In this document: positions 43,420-51,306 of the stretch, piece after piece
Layout: each line of letters opens with the position of its first letter
Numbering within the stretch: position 1 is the stretch's first letter
Origin: Lutimonas zeaxanthinifaciens
GTDB taxonomy: Bacteria > Bacteroidota > Bacteroidia > Flavobacteriales > Flavobacteriaceae
Assembly (NCBI RefSeq): GCF_030503675.1
Contig: NZ_CP129964.1
Coordinates: 1,674,001 to 1,738,000 of the forward strand
Reading direction: 5' to 3'
Length of the DNA stretch: 64,000 bases
The notes under the pieces: generated by a model
What the model saw: only the letters and a program-made list of their open reading frames with translations
Told to the model about the DNA's origin: nothing
Databases searched by the model: none
Translations under genes and position numbers: made by a program

Positions 43420-45621
43420 ATGAGCGAAGAAAAATTTCATTTCGAAATTCCAAAAGATAACATACGGATTGTGAAGTATGACAAGCAAGGGTTTTCACCA
43501 ACTGTTCAAAGAATAAGCCATTCTGAACACGGGAAAAAACTCAAAACCCTAACTCAAGAATTTATCACTACTGAGTTTAAGAAAAAAGATATTGAATACA
43601 CAAATGATTTATTTCTTCAATTAGAAACACAAGAAAAAGTAACCATTAAAAGTCAAAAGCAAAAAATAGAAAATTTAGGCTTTGAATTATTATCATTTTC
43701 AACCAAAAACGAATCAATTGGAACTGCGAGAATAGAAAAACAAAAATTTGATGAATTTGGCAAAAGATTAGACAATTATATATGGAGTCCAGAAAACACC
43801 GGAAAAACCTATTTCGCACCTATTGAGAGTATTTCAAGTATACCGCCCGAAAATAAAATTGACGAAGCAATTGACTTTGAATCAGATGAGCGTATTGAAA
43901 TTGTAATTAACCTATTCAATGCAATAACATCTAAAGAATTATTGGCAATCACTAATTCAATAGAAGCTGATTTGAGGCAATTTTCCAATGTTGTTAATAA
44001 GAGAAATTTCAAAAATGGTGTTGCTTCTTTACATTGTACAATTCAAGCAAAATTTTTACCTCAATTAGCAACAGACTTTTCTACCATTAAAGAAATAAAG
44101 ACAAGTCAGACATTTGTCGTACCACAGGCTATACCTTCTGACGCTCTACCCAATCCTCTAACTATTAACCCTGTCAAATCTGATTCATTAATTTGTGTTG
44201 TTGATTCAGGAATCAACAAAAACGAAATAATGGACAATCTAATAAAAGATCAACTTGTGTACATTAACCCACTTTCCGTTGATTGTGATTACAATCACGG
44301 AACATTTGTGGCAAGCAGATGTGTTTTTGGAGACGATATTGACAATTGTTTAGGAACGCACAGCTTAAATCCTTACTGTAATCTAATCGACTTATCAGTA
44401 TTTGGTGTTAATGCGAGTGGGCAAATTATTGGACCTAGTGAATTTTTATTAAGAAGTGCTATTGAGGATACTGTTGACAAATATAAAGATGTCGTTAAAG
44501 TATATAACTTGTCTTTAGGTGCTGATTTCCCAATTAAAGATTCGGAGTTTTCGGATTTAGCTAAATTATTAGATTATCTATCTAAAGAATATAAAGTTCT
44601 ATTTGTCATTGCAGCTGGAAATATAAGAAGACTACTTGGAACATTTCCTACTGACCATTATAGTAGTCCTCTTTCAAGAATTGGATGTCCTGCAGAATCT
44701 CTATTAGGATTGACTGTTGGTTCAATTGCAAAACACACAAATGCTTCAGCACTATCAGATGTTAATTTTGTCTCACCTTTTTCAAGAAAAGGACCTGGTG
44801 CTGATAATGGCATTAAACCAGAACTTGTTGCGCATGGAGGAAATTTGATTAATCCATATGCAGACTCACCAAGACTTATGACATATGGCATTTCTAAAAA
44901 TGGCAAAAATTTATCCGTTGACAATGGAACAAGTTATTCTGCACCAATAATAGCTCAATATGCCCAAAGACTATTTGATGCCTACCCTCAGAGTGATCCA
45001 AATTTAGTCAAAGGCCTGTTATGTCATTTTGCAGAATCAAGAAATAATCACGACCAACTTAATGAATCTGAACTATATTATGTTGGATTTGGAGAACCTA
45101 TAATCAAAAGAGCGCTAACAGCAGGAAATCATAATGCTGCTTACATTTATGAAGGACAATTAGACCAAGAAAATTATCAATACATAGGTTTTCATATTCC
45201 AGCAACTCTTAAAGCTAATGAAGAAGATACAAAATTACGTGTAAAAATAACCGTGACTTACGACCCACCTGTTAACCCTGACAATGATAAAGAATACTCG
45301 GAATCTCGAATAACAGCGACTTTATTCAAGAATTCTGATACAGGGATGAAAGACATTACAATTTCGGCAGAGGATAAATATAATTTACCTTGGAATCCAA
45401 TTATTCAATTCGAAAAAACTTTTAGTCGTTCATACTCTGCTGGCTTTTGGGAATTAAGACTTAGACTCTATACTCGGGGAAAAGTTAAAGAAGACTACCT
45501 GCAAGATTATTCAGTAGTAATTGAAATTATAGATGACAATAAAAACACAGATGTATATGCTGATATTACTAATGAGTTTTCTGATGTTTATGAAAAAATT
45601 AAAGTTACAATTGCAGCATAA
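43420..45621 (+). CDS. S8-family (subtilisin-like) serine protease, cytoplasmic-type
   Basis: A 733-residue protease with no signal peptide. Residues about 1-250 are a charged N-terminal domain. The subtilase catalytic triad is complete: Asp262 (CVVDSGIN), His293 (YNHGTFVAS) and Ser505 (NGTSYSAP), with the oxyanion-hole Asn401 in IAAGN. The last 180 residues look like a beta-sandwich (YSAGFWELRLRLYTRGKV). A subtilase without export signal in an AT-rich block next to a methyltransferase and nuclease suggests a defence or toxin-activation role; such proteins often pair with an AAA ATPase, which is absent here. Transferred DNA is likely. Other uses remain possible. Confidence 0.85.
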   Translation: MSEEKFHFEIPKDNIRIVKYDKQGFSPTVQRISHSEHGKKLKTLTQEFITTEFKKKDIEYTNDLFLQLETQEKVTIKSQKQKIENLGFELLSFSTKNESIGTARIEKQKFDEFGKRLDNYIWSPENTGKTYFAPIESISSIPPENKIDEAIDFESDERIEIVINLFNAITSKELLAITNSIEADLRQFSNVVNKRNFKNGVASLHCTIQAKFLPQLATDFSTIKEIKTSQTFVVPQAIPSDALPNPLTINPVKSDSLICVVDSGINKNEIMDNLIKDQLVYINPLSVDCDYNHGTFVASRCVFGDDIDNCLGTHSLNPYCNLIDLSVFGVNASGQIIGPSEFLLRSAIEDTVDKYKDVVKVYNLSLGADFPIKDSEFSDLAKLLDYLSKEYKVLFVIAAGNIRRLLGTFPTDHYSSPLSRIGCPAESLLGLTVGSIAKHTNASALSDVNFVSPFSRKGPGADNGIKPELVAHGGNLINPYADSPRLMTYGISKNGKNLSVDNGTSYSAPIIAQYAQRLFDAYPQSDPNLVKGLLCHFAESRNNHDQLNESELYYVGFGEPIIKRALTAGNHNAAYIYEGQLDQENYQYIGFHIPATLKANEEDTKLRVKITVTYDPPVNPDNDKEYSESRITATLFKNSDTGMKDITISAEDKYNLPWNPIIQFEKTFSRSYSAGFWELRLRLYTRGKVKEDYLQDYSVVIEIIDDNKNTDVYADITNEFSDVYEKIKVTIAA

Positions 45622-45627
45622 AGCACT

Positions 45628-45755
45628 ATGTACAACAATGGCTATAAGTAATTGCTTGTTCTTGCCTACATCTGAAAATCCGCGAGGATTTTCAATCTGG
45701 TGTGTACTTGCTAAGTTGACAGCTAAACCACTCAACTACTGGTAACCGAGACTAA
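45628..45755. repeat. Structured intergenic element with GCGA-loop hairpin
   Basis: TGAAAATCC-GCGA-GGATTTTCA (45673-45694) is a perfect 9-base stem with a GNRA-type loop. The surrounding sequence (starting ACTATGTACAACAATGGCTA near 45629 and ending at AACTACTGG before 45750) resembles, from memory, a dispersed repeat common in Flavobacteriia intergenic regions. No T-run follows the hairpin, so it is not a plain terminator. Confidence 0.45.
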
Positions 45756-45795
45756 AATTCAATATTTAAACAATTAATATTCTTAGAAATCTATT

Positions 45796-46899
45796 ATGGC
45801 CAATAAAAGCTTAGGCACCGCAAAAAAAGCAAAGAATGACGAGTATTACACTCAATTAGCAGACATCGAAAAAGAATTACGTCATTATGTTGATAAACTT
45901 CGTGGAAAGGTAATTTTTTGTAATTGTGATGACCCTTATGAGAGTAATTTTTTCAAGTATTTTGCAATGAACTTCAATCATTTGGGCATAAAGAAATTGA
46001 TTGCAACAAGTTATGATCCAAGCCCGATTGCAGGTTCTCATCTATCACTTTCTGATGTTGAGCCACCTCTCAAAAAAGGGTTGGATAAGGATACAAAACA
46101 CGCCTATAAGGTTGAAATTACTGAAGTCAGGGATTATGATGGCGACGGTAGTATCGACCTATCAGATGTTGAGTATTTATTGAAACATGATGGAAATTCC
46201 TTAAAACTTTTAGAAAAAAATGGTGATTTTCGAAGTAAGGAAAGCATTGAGTTACTGAATCAAGCGGATGTTGTAATAACAAACCCTCCTTTTAGTATGC
46301 TTCGTGAGTACATAGCTCAGTTAATTGAATATGAAAAGGAATTTATCATTATTGGTAGTCTTCACTCATTACATTATAAAGAAATATTTGACTTGATAAA
46401 GACAAATAAACTTTGGCTAGGTTATAAGCCCACAGGAACGGACATGTTATTCAATGTCCCGGAGGACTTTGCCAGAGAATTGGTAACAACTAAGAAAGAA
46501 GGTAGTGGCTACAAGATTATTAATGGTATAGTTATGGGTAGAGCGGCTGTTATATGGTACACAAATTTGGATATAAAAAAAAGACATGATATTCTGGATT
46601 TTTACAAAAAATATACTCCTGAAGAATACCCTAAATATGATAATCTTGACGCTATCGAAGTAGGTAAAGTTGTTGAGATTCCGGAAGATTATTATGGTTT
46701 AATGGGCGTCCCCGATTCATTCTTGGATAAATTCAATCCTGATCAATTTGAACTAATAGGTTTGCCAACTGGGAATTCTGGTAAGGAAATAGGTGTCACT
46801 AAAAATTATAGGGGTAGAACTGACATCTCGTTAACAAGAGATGGTCAAACCAAATGCCCATATTCTAGAATAATTATAAAACGAAAACAAAATATATGA
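45796..46899 (+). CDS. EcoRI-family adenine-specific DNA methyltransferase
   Basis: A 367-residue enzyme resembling the EcoRI-methylase family (N6-adenine). The cofactor-binding region starts DEYYTQLADIEKELRHYV and KVIFCNCDDPYESNFFKYF; the catalytic motif is ITNPPFSML (NPPF at 163-166), followed by FIIIGSLHSLHYKE, all typical. Residues about 113-125 (DYDGDGSIDLSD) look like an EF-hand calcium loop, as in many relatives. It lies in an AT-rich block and its stop codon overlaps the start of the DUF262-HNH gene by four bases (ATGA), so the two are one operon. It probably modifies adenine in a short site and protects the cell from its partner nuclease. Confidence 0.92.
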   Translation: MANKSLGTAKKAKNDEYYTQLADIEKELRHYVDKLRGKVIFCNCDDPYESNFFKYFAMNFNHLGIKKLIATSYDPSPIAGSHLSLSDVEPPLKKGLDKDTKHAYKVEITEVRDYDGDGSIDLSDVEYLLKHDGNSLKLLEKNGDFRSKESIELLNQADVVITNPPFSMLREYIAQLIEYEKEFIIIGSLHSLHYKEIFDLIKTNKLWLGYKPTGTDMLFNVPEDFARELVTTKKEGSGYKIINGIVMGRAAVIWYTNLDIKKRHDILDFYKKYTPEEYPKYDNLDAIEVGKVVEIPEDYYGLMGVPDSFLDKFNPDQFELIGLPTGNSGKEIGVTKNYRGRTDISLTRDGQTKCPYSRIIIKRKQNI

Positions 46900-48065
46900 A
46901 AATTGATCTTAAACCAATTTCTATTCGTGATCTTATAAAGAATTATGCTGATCGAGCTGAGGAAGGTATTGTAGGATATGATGGGAAATTGAATATTCGG
47001 CCTGCCTATCAAAGAGAGTATGTCTACAAAAATGAACAGCGTGATGAAGTGATTCGAACGGTTATGAGGGGATACCCAAGCACCTCTTTTCCCCTTAATG
47101 TGATGTATTGGGCAAAGACTGATGATAATAAGTTCGAGTTAATAGATGGTCAACAGCGGACTATAAGTTTATGTCAATATGCCCATGGTGAATTCTCAAT
47201 TATAATGGATGGATTACCTAAAAGTTTTGGTAATCTGTCGCCAGAAAAAAGGGATTACTTTTTAGATTATGAATTGCAGGTTTATGTCTGCGAGGGAATA
47301 CCTGAACAAAGATTAGAATGGTTTTCAATTATTAACATAGCTGGAGAACCGTTAAAACCACAAGAATTACTAAATGCTAATTATACTGGCCCATGGTTAA
47401 GTAGTGCTAAACGATACTTTATGAAAAGTAATTCCGTAGCCTATAGTTTAGCAAATAAATACATAACAATTGAGGCTAACCAAAGCAGGGGAAAAGGATT
47501 AGAAACAGCATTAAAATGGATATCCAGCGATAATGTTAAAAAATATATGGCAGACCATCAGCATGATAAAAATGCTGATGAACTTTGGTTTCATTTTAAA
47601 AACGTAATTGAATGGGTTCAGCGTAATTTTAAAGATTATTACAGTGAGATGAAAGGTGTCAACTGGGGCAAATTGTATGATAATTATAAAAATCAATATT
47701 ACGAACCTGAAAGGATATCTGAAGAGGTACAGAAGCTTGATAACGATCCGTATGTAACTGATAATAAAGGAATTTTTGAGTATGTTCTTGGTGGTTCTGT
47801 GGATACGAAATTGCTTAATATAAGAGTTTTTGATCCCATAACTAGAAAAACAAAGTATAAAGAACAAACTGATTTAGCAAAATCCACAGGTAAGTCAAAT
47901 TGTCCACACTGCGCGATAGGCCATAGCGCTAATAAAAACAAAATATGGAGTTTTAAAGAAATGGATGCTGACCACGTCACTGCATGGAGCAAAGGTGGAG
48001 CAACTAATATTGAAAATTGTGAAATGTTATGTAAAACACATAATAGAGCAAAAGGAAATCGATAA
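46896..48065 (+). CDS. DUF262-HNH protein, putative restriction nuclease
   Basis: A 389-residue protein. The N-terminal DUF262 domain has PAYQREYVYKNEQRDEVIR and the motif DGQQR (85-89, LIDGQQRTISL), associated with NTP hydrolysis in GmrS-like and SspE-like proteins. The C-terminal part is an HNH nuclease: zinc cysteines C336 and C339, DH at 359-360, and N374/H382-N383 in ENCEMLCKTHNRAKG. It is shorter than GmrSD and has no DUF1524. It starts in the last four bases of the methyltransferase gene. I infer a restriction enzyme whose cutting is blocked by its partner's methylation, since a modification-dependent enzyme beside a methyltransferase would harm its host. Confidence 0.85.
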   Translation: MKIDLKPISIRDLIKNYADRAEEGIVGYDGKLNIRPAYQREYVYKNEQRDEVIRTVMRGYPSTSFPLNVMYWAKTDDNKFELIDGQQRTISLCQYAHGEFSIIMDGLPKSFGNLSPEKRDYFLDYELQVYVCEGIPEQRLEWFSIINIAGEPLKPQELLNANYTGPWLSSAKRYFMKSNSVAYSLANKYITIEANQSRGKGLETALKWISSDNVKKYMADHQHDKNADELWFHFKNVIEWVQRNFKDYYSEMKGVNWGKLYDNYKNQYYEPERISEEVQKLDNDPYVTDNKGIFEYVLGGSVDTKLLNIRVFDPITRKTKYKEQTDLAKSTGKSNCPHCAIGHSANKNKIWSFKEMDADHVTAWSKGGATNIENCEMLCKTHNRAKGNR

Positions 48066-48180
48066 TACCTTAAAAATTTGTGTTTTAAGCATTAACATGT
48101 CTTAGTTTTTAAACATATTTTATAGCCTTTAAACCTATATATATTCCCGAGGGGGGTACTTGCCGAATTAACTTCTATTA

Positions 48181-48390
48181 ATGCAAAACCAAGGAACTAA
48201 AATCAATAAGAACTATAAACCAAGCCTTAATGAATATTGTGAAGAAAAGAAGAATAAGGATTCAGTAAGATTAATGAGTATTATCGAAAAGAGAGATGAA
48301 AATGTTGGAGTATTAGCTGATAGAATGATTCAAGGTAAAGTAAATGGTAATAAAGTTCCTTTTAGGATGCTACTTTTTAAAATTAAATAG
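48181..48390 (+). CDS. Small charged protein of unknown function (69 residues)
   Basis: A 69-residue basic, helix-rich protein (NKNYKPSLNEYCEEKKNKDS) without a signal peptide. It lies 115 bases after the DUF262-HNH gene in the same AT-rich block, so it might be an accessory of that system, but there is no recognisable motif. The stretch between (48066-48180) holds GGGGGGT-rich and AT-rich sequence and no gene I can support. Confidence 0.45.
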   Translation: MQNQGTKINKNYKPSLNEYCEEKKNKDSVRLMSIIEKRDENVGVLADRMIQGKVNGNKVPFRMLLFKIK

Positions 48391-48403
48391 GGCTTTAGAC
48401 GAT

Positions 48404-48520
48404 CTAAAATATCAACATCAGCAATAAAACAATCACTATCAATACCAGTCCAACGATCCCGAACACCAGTTCAATAAGCGCATTTACAAATTTAAATATA
48501 AATCGAAATATAGATCTCAT
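48404..48520 (-). CDS. Very small membrane protein (38 residues)
   Basis: Minus-strand ATG at 48518-48520 to TAG at 48404-48406. The product is basic at the start (MRSIFRFIFKFVNALIE), then one hydrophobic helix (LVFGIVGLVLIVIVLLLMLIF), a tail-less one-helix layout seen in small Bacteroidota membrane proteins. It lies just before the alpha/beta hydrolase gene on the same strand. Too short for certainty. Confidence 0.4.
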   Translation of the reverse strand: MRSIFRFIFKFVNALIELVFGIVGLVLIVIVLLLMLIF

Positions 48521-48559
48521 AACCTTGGTTTCATTCAATTGACAAAAGATTTCACCAAA

Positions 48560-49513
48560 TCATTCCTTCAATCCCTTTAAAAAACCCTCAATAACCATAT
48601 TGTTCTGCTCCGGATTATCATGCATCGTCACATGAGCCGCATCTTCAATAACAGCCATTTTAGAACCCGGAGTCAGGCTTTGAAAATATTGGACCGTTTC
48701 AGGACGGGCCTCGTCATATTCTCCGCAAACATACAAGGTTGGGACCTTGATCTCAGGGAGTTTGTCAGCACGCTCGTAATTCTTCAAGGTTCCTGTTGCA
48801 GTAAACTCGCTTGGCCCCCACATATAATTATAGACATTCAAATTAGCCCCCGCAAAGGTGCTGTCCATATTGGCATCCCAGGGTAATTTTCGCGCTACAT
48901 AACGTTGATAAAAAACAGTAATGGCATGTTCATAGGATGGGGTATCGAAGGTGTTATTTTCAACGCTGGTTTTTATATCGGTTTGGATCGAGTCAGGAAG
49001 TGTTGAAACTAATACATCAGCGTCTTTGGACCATTTAGAAACACTTAAGGCCGGACTCGCAAAAATCATGGCTTTTACATGATCAGGGTAGCTAAGATAA
49101 TAGTCTATACCAAGCATGGTACCCCATGAATGGCCGTAAAGATAAAACTCCTTTAAGCCAAGCGTTTTCCTGAGCTGCTCGACTTGCTCAACATAGGCCT
49201 CAACAGTCATCAACGTGGTATCAATTTCCCGATCCGACCTTCCGCAACCTAACTGATCAAAAAATATAACCGGTCGATCCTTAGCCAGGTCAGCCATCGG
49301 ATTCAGATAGTAACTGGTAAAACCCGGCCCTCCATGCAAGAGTAAAAGGGGTGTATTGTCTCCCTCACCAACAATCTTATACCAGACTTTTCCGCCCGTA
49401 ACATCGATAAATCCTTCTCCTTGAGTTAATTTGCTGTTTGGCTGGCATCCCAGTATAAAAATTGAAATGAGTCCAATAACGGTGTATATGAAATATCTTG
49501 TGTTTTTCATCAC
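48560..49513 (-). CDS. Alpha/beta hydrolase lipoprotein, proline iminopeptidase-like
   Basis: A 317-residue lipoprotein with lipobox IFILGC (Cys23). The alpha/beta hydrolase fold is clear: HGGPGFTSYYL (oxyanion hole, typical of proline iminopeptidase), FFDQLGCGRS, the nucleophile elbow GHSWGTMLG with the catalytic Ser, CGEYDEARPE with the catalytic Asp, and DAAHVTMHDNPE with the catalytic His. It probably removes N-terminal proline from peptides in the periplasm or acts on related small substrates. The start at the first of two Met (MMKNTRY) is arbitrary. Confidence 0.9.
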   Translation of the reverse strand: MMKNTRYFIYTVIGLISIFILGCQPNSKLTQGEGFIDVTGGKVWYKIVGEGDNTPLLLLHGGPGFTSYYLNPMADLAKDRPVIFFDQLGCGRSDREIDTTLMTVEAYVEQVEQLRKTLGLKEFYLYGHSWGTMLGIDYYLSYPDHVKAMIFASPALSVSKWSKDADVLVSTLPDSIQTDIKTSVENNTFDTPSYEHAITVFYQRYVARKLPWDANMDSTFAGANLNVYNYMWGPSEFTATGTLKNYERADKLPEIKVPTLYVCGEYDEARPETVQYFQSLTPGSKMAVIEDAAHVTMHDNPEQNNMVIEGFLKGLKE

Positions 49514-49654
49514 ATTGTGGTTTTACTAGTTGATACCTTGATTAAAAATTTGGTCTATCTCAAAGATACGAAGAATTGAATTTTTGGCTCAGCAAGTGAT
49601 TTCAATTCCAATTCCTTTTTGAATTCTGATGCTGAAACAATAATTATTTTATTC

Positions 49655-49832
49655 AATACATGCAGATAAAAAGAAGAAGCCTTTTTCAGTTCTCGTCTTT
49701 GCTTCTGACTTGTTTGAGTAGGGTGCAGAAGCAGTCTTCGAGCAAAGCGGCTTAGACTGCGAAGGAGCAAACAAGGAAGCCAAGCAACAGAGAAATGAAA
49801 GCCGTTTTGAATTTTTATCTGTATGCTTTGAA
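49655..49832. repeat. Long imperfect palindromic element, copy 1
   Basis: The left part (CATGCAGATAAAAA near 49660, CTTGTTTG at 49709-49716) matches the right part in reverse complement (CAAACAAG at 49768-49775, TTTTTATCTGTATG near 49815-49830), giving a roughly 180-base imperfect inverted repeat. Its centre holds GCAGTCT/AGACTGC (49731-49760). A shorter copy lies at 51167-51257. This explains the 49514-49893 gap together with AT-rich flanks in which I see no gene. Confidence 0.65.
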
Positions 49833-49893
49833 AATACCCGGATTGTAAGCAAAAATATCTCAGCGGGCTAAAAGGTTCGATACTATGACACTC

Positions 49894-50505
49894 CTAAAAC
49901 TCTCTTATAGCTCTTGTATGAACATTAGCTGCATCGCTGGTGTTGTCCAGGTGTTGTTCTCCAGTTGTGAAATTCTGAACCCAGGCACTTCCTATCTCAT
50001 ACTCTGTTGAAGACCAGTAAAGCTCTTCTGCGAAACCTTCCATTAAATGTTTGTTTTGATAAAGAATATTTAGCTGGTCCTTTGAGGGTAAAAACCAGTC
50101 TTTATAGCCTTCACTCTCAAAATCACCGCATAATTTTGCAGCGTAGAGGCCTGTATTTCCCTGAGCCTGGATAATGAGTTTAGTGTTGCCTTTCCCATCA
50201 CTTAGACTCACAGCTCCAGTAACTAGAAATTCATTATTCCACCAAGGATCCGTTATACTTTGATCCTCTTTAGCAGCGATCAGACCGTGTTGACCCGTCT
50301 CGTCGATGAAAAAAATGATTCCCCCTTGATAGTTGCTGCCTATCTCGATTATTTCATTCTCAATTGTTTCATTCTCAATTATTTCATTTCCAATTGGCAT
50401 TTCAATGACTGGACCATCGTCTGAACACGAAAGTAAAAACAAGATTGAAATAAGGAAAAAAAATACTTCCCTTTTAACTGATACGTATGATTTAGATGTT
50501 TTCAT
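49894..50505 (-). CDS. Lipoprotein with DUF1566-like C-terminal domain
   Basis: A 203-residue lipoprotein (lipobox LLSC, Cys about 27). A short Glu/Ile-rich repeat (NEIIENETIENEIIE, about 40-55) links to a beta-rich domain: GGIIFFIDETGQHGLIAA, CGDFESEGYKDWFLPS, YWSSTEYEIGSAWVQNF and RAIREF. WFLPSKDQL and YWSST are typical of DUF1566 (Lcl-like) domains found in surface proteins. TACATTTG on the minus strand (50534-50541) is a possible -7 element. It lies between two copies of the palindromic element. Confidence 0.8.
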   Translation of the reverse strand: MKTSKSYVSVKREVFFFLISILFLLSCSDDGPVIEMPIGNEIIENETIENEIIEIGSNYQGGIIFFIDETGQHGLIAAKEDQSITDPWWNNEFLVTGAVSLSDGKGNTKLIIQAQGNTGLYAAKLCGDFESEGYKDWFLPSKDQLNILYQNKHLMEGFAEELYWSSTEYEIGSAWVQNFTTGEQHLDNTSDAANVHTRAIREF

Positions 50506-50708
50506 TTTTAAATATTTTTAAAATAACCTGAAACAAATGTATTTAAGAACCAAAATTTAAATGTCTCAATTCATAAGATTTGAATTAATTAGGACAAAAA
50601 ATTTGAGAACATTATTTAGGTTTGACTATTAATTTGATATTCAATCTTGATACGTAAAACAACAACTGTTCATCAGTTATACATAATACGAATTTAAAAC
50701 CCATCCAA

Positions 50709-51149
50709 ATGAAAAGACAAATCAATTTAGTTGTATTAATAATGCTGATATTGCTGTCATCTAATAGTTTGAAAGCACAGACGACCACAGATGAAATTAT
50801 TGATGAATATTTTAAATTATATGAAAAATCACCTGAGGAAGCTTTTGACTTTTTATCGAAAGATATAAAGGTGATAAGAGGTCAAGAGACTACTGAAAAT
50901 TTAAAAAAACAGATTTTATTTGCCGCGAACCAATCTGGGGTTTATTATGGGTATGAAAAAATAATAGAAAAAAGCCTTGGCAATAGTTTGAAACTTCTAA
51001 GCTTTTTAATTAAATACGAAAAGGAAGTTGTTCGATTGACTACCATATTGTATAAACCTGCAGACAAATGGAAGGTTATTGAGTATCACTTTGATGTTAG
51101 TCTTTTAAAGGAATTAAAAGAATCAGCTAATCTTAATTCTTTGCAATAA
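50709..51149 (+). CDS. Small secreted protein of unknown function
   Basis: A 146-residue protein with a signal peptide (MKRQINLVVLIMLILLSSNSLKAQ). The mature part is alpha+beta (DEIIDEYFKLYEKSPEEAFD, then VVRLTTILYKPADKWKVIEY), the pattern of the small NTF2/DUF4783-like cone fold, but no residue signature confirms it. It sits alone between the two palindromic repeat copies, convergent with a DUF6090 gene. Confidence 0.55.
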   Translation: MKRQINLVVLIMLILLSSNSLKAQTTTDEIIDEYFKLYEKSPEEAFDFLSKDIKVIRGQETTENLKKQILFAANQSGVYYGYEKIIEKSLGNSLKLLSFLIKYEKEVVRLTTILYKPADKWKVIEYHFDVSLLKELKESANLNSLQ

Positions 51150-51166
51150 ATAAGACTGCTACATAC

Positions 51167-51257
51167 TGACTTGTTTGAGTAGGGAGAAGGAGCAAACAAG
51201 GAAGCCAAGCAACATAGAAATGAAAGCCGTTTTGATTTTTTAACTGTATGCTTTGAA
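51167..51257. repeat. Palindromic element, copy 2 (shortened)
   Basis: TGACTTGTTTGAGTAGGG (51167-51184) and the segment from 51186 to 51257 match copy 1 (49706-49723, 49761-49832) almost base for base. A 37-base central segment of copy 1 is replaced by a single A. The left outer arm is missing. Confidence 0.65.
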
Positions 51258-51306
51258 TTCTTTTTACAATGCTGCCACTATTGCTCTAAAAATCAAATTT
51301 CGAATC

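Noticed and set aside
45673-45694. Intrinsic terminator after the S8 protease gene
   Set aside because: The stem is followed by AATCTGG, with no T-run, and lies inside a larger repeat-like stretch.
43420-48065. DISARM, BREX or Druantia-type defence locus
   Set aside because: No helicase, PglZ, DrmA/B or other core gene is present; only the protease, methyltransferase and DUF262-HNH genes are seen.
49706-51257. Integron attC sites flanking gene cassettes
   Set aside because: The repeats lack the GTTRRRY/RYYYAAC core and no integron integrase is seen; a repeat or mobile element explains them better.
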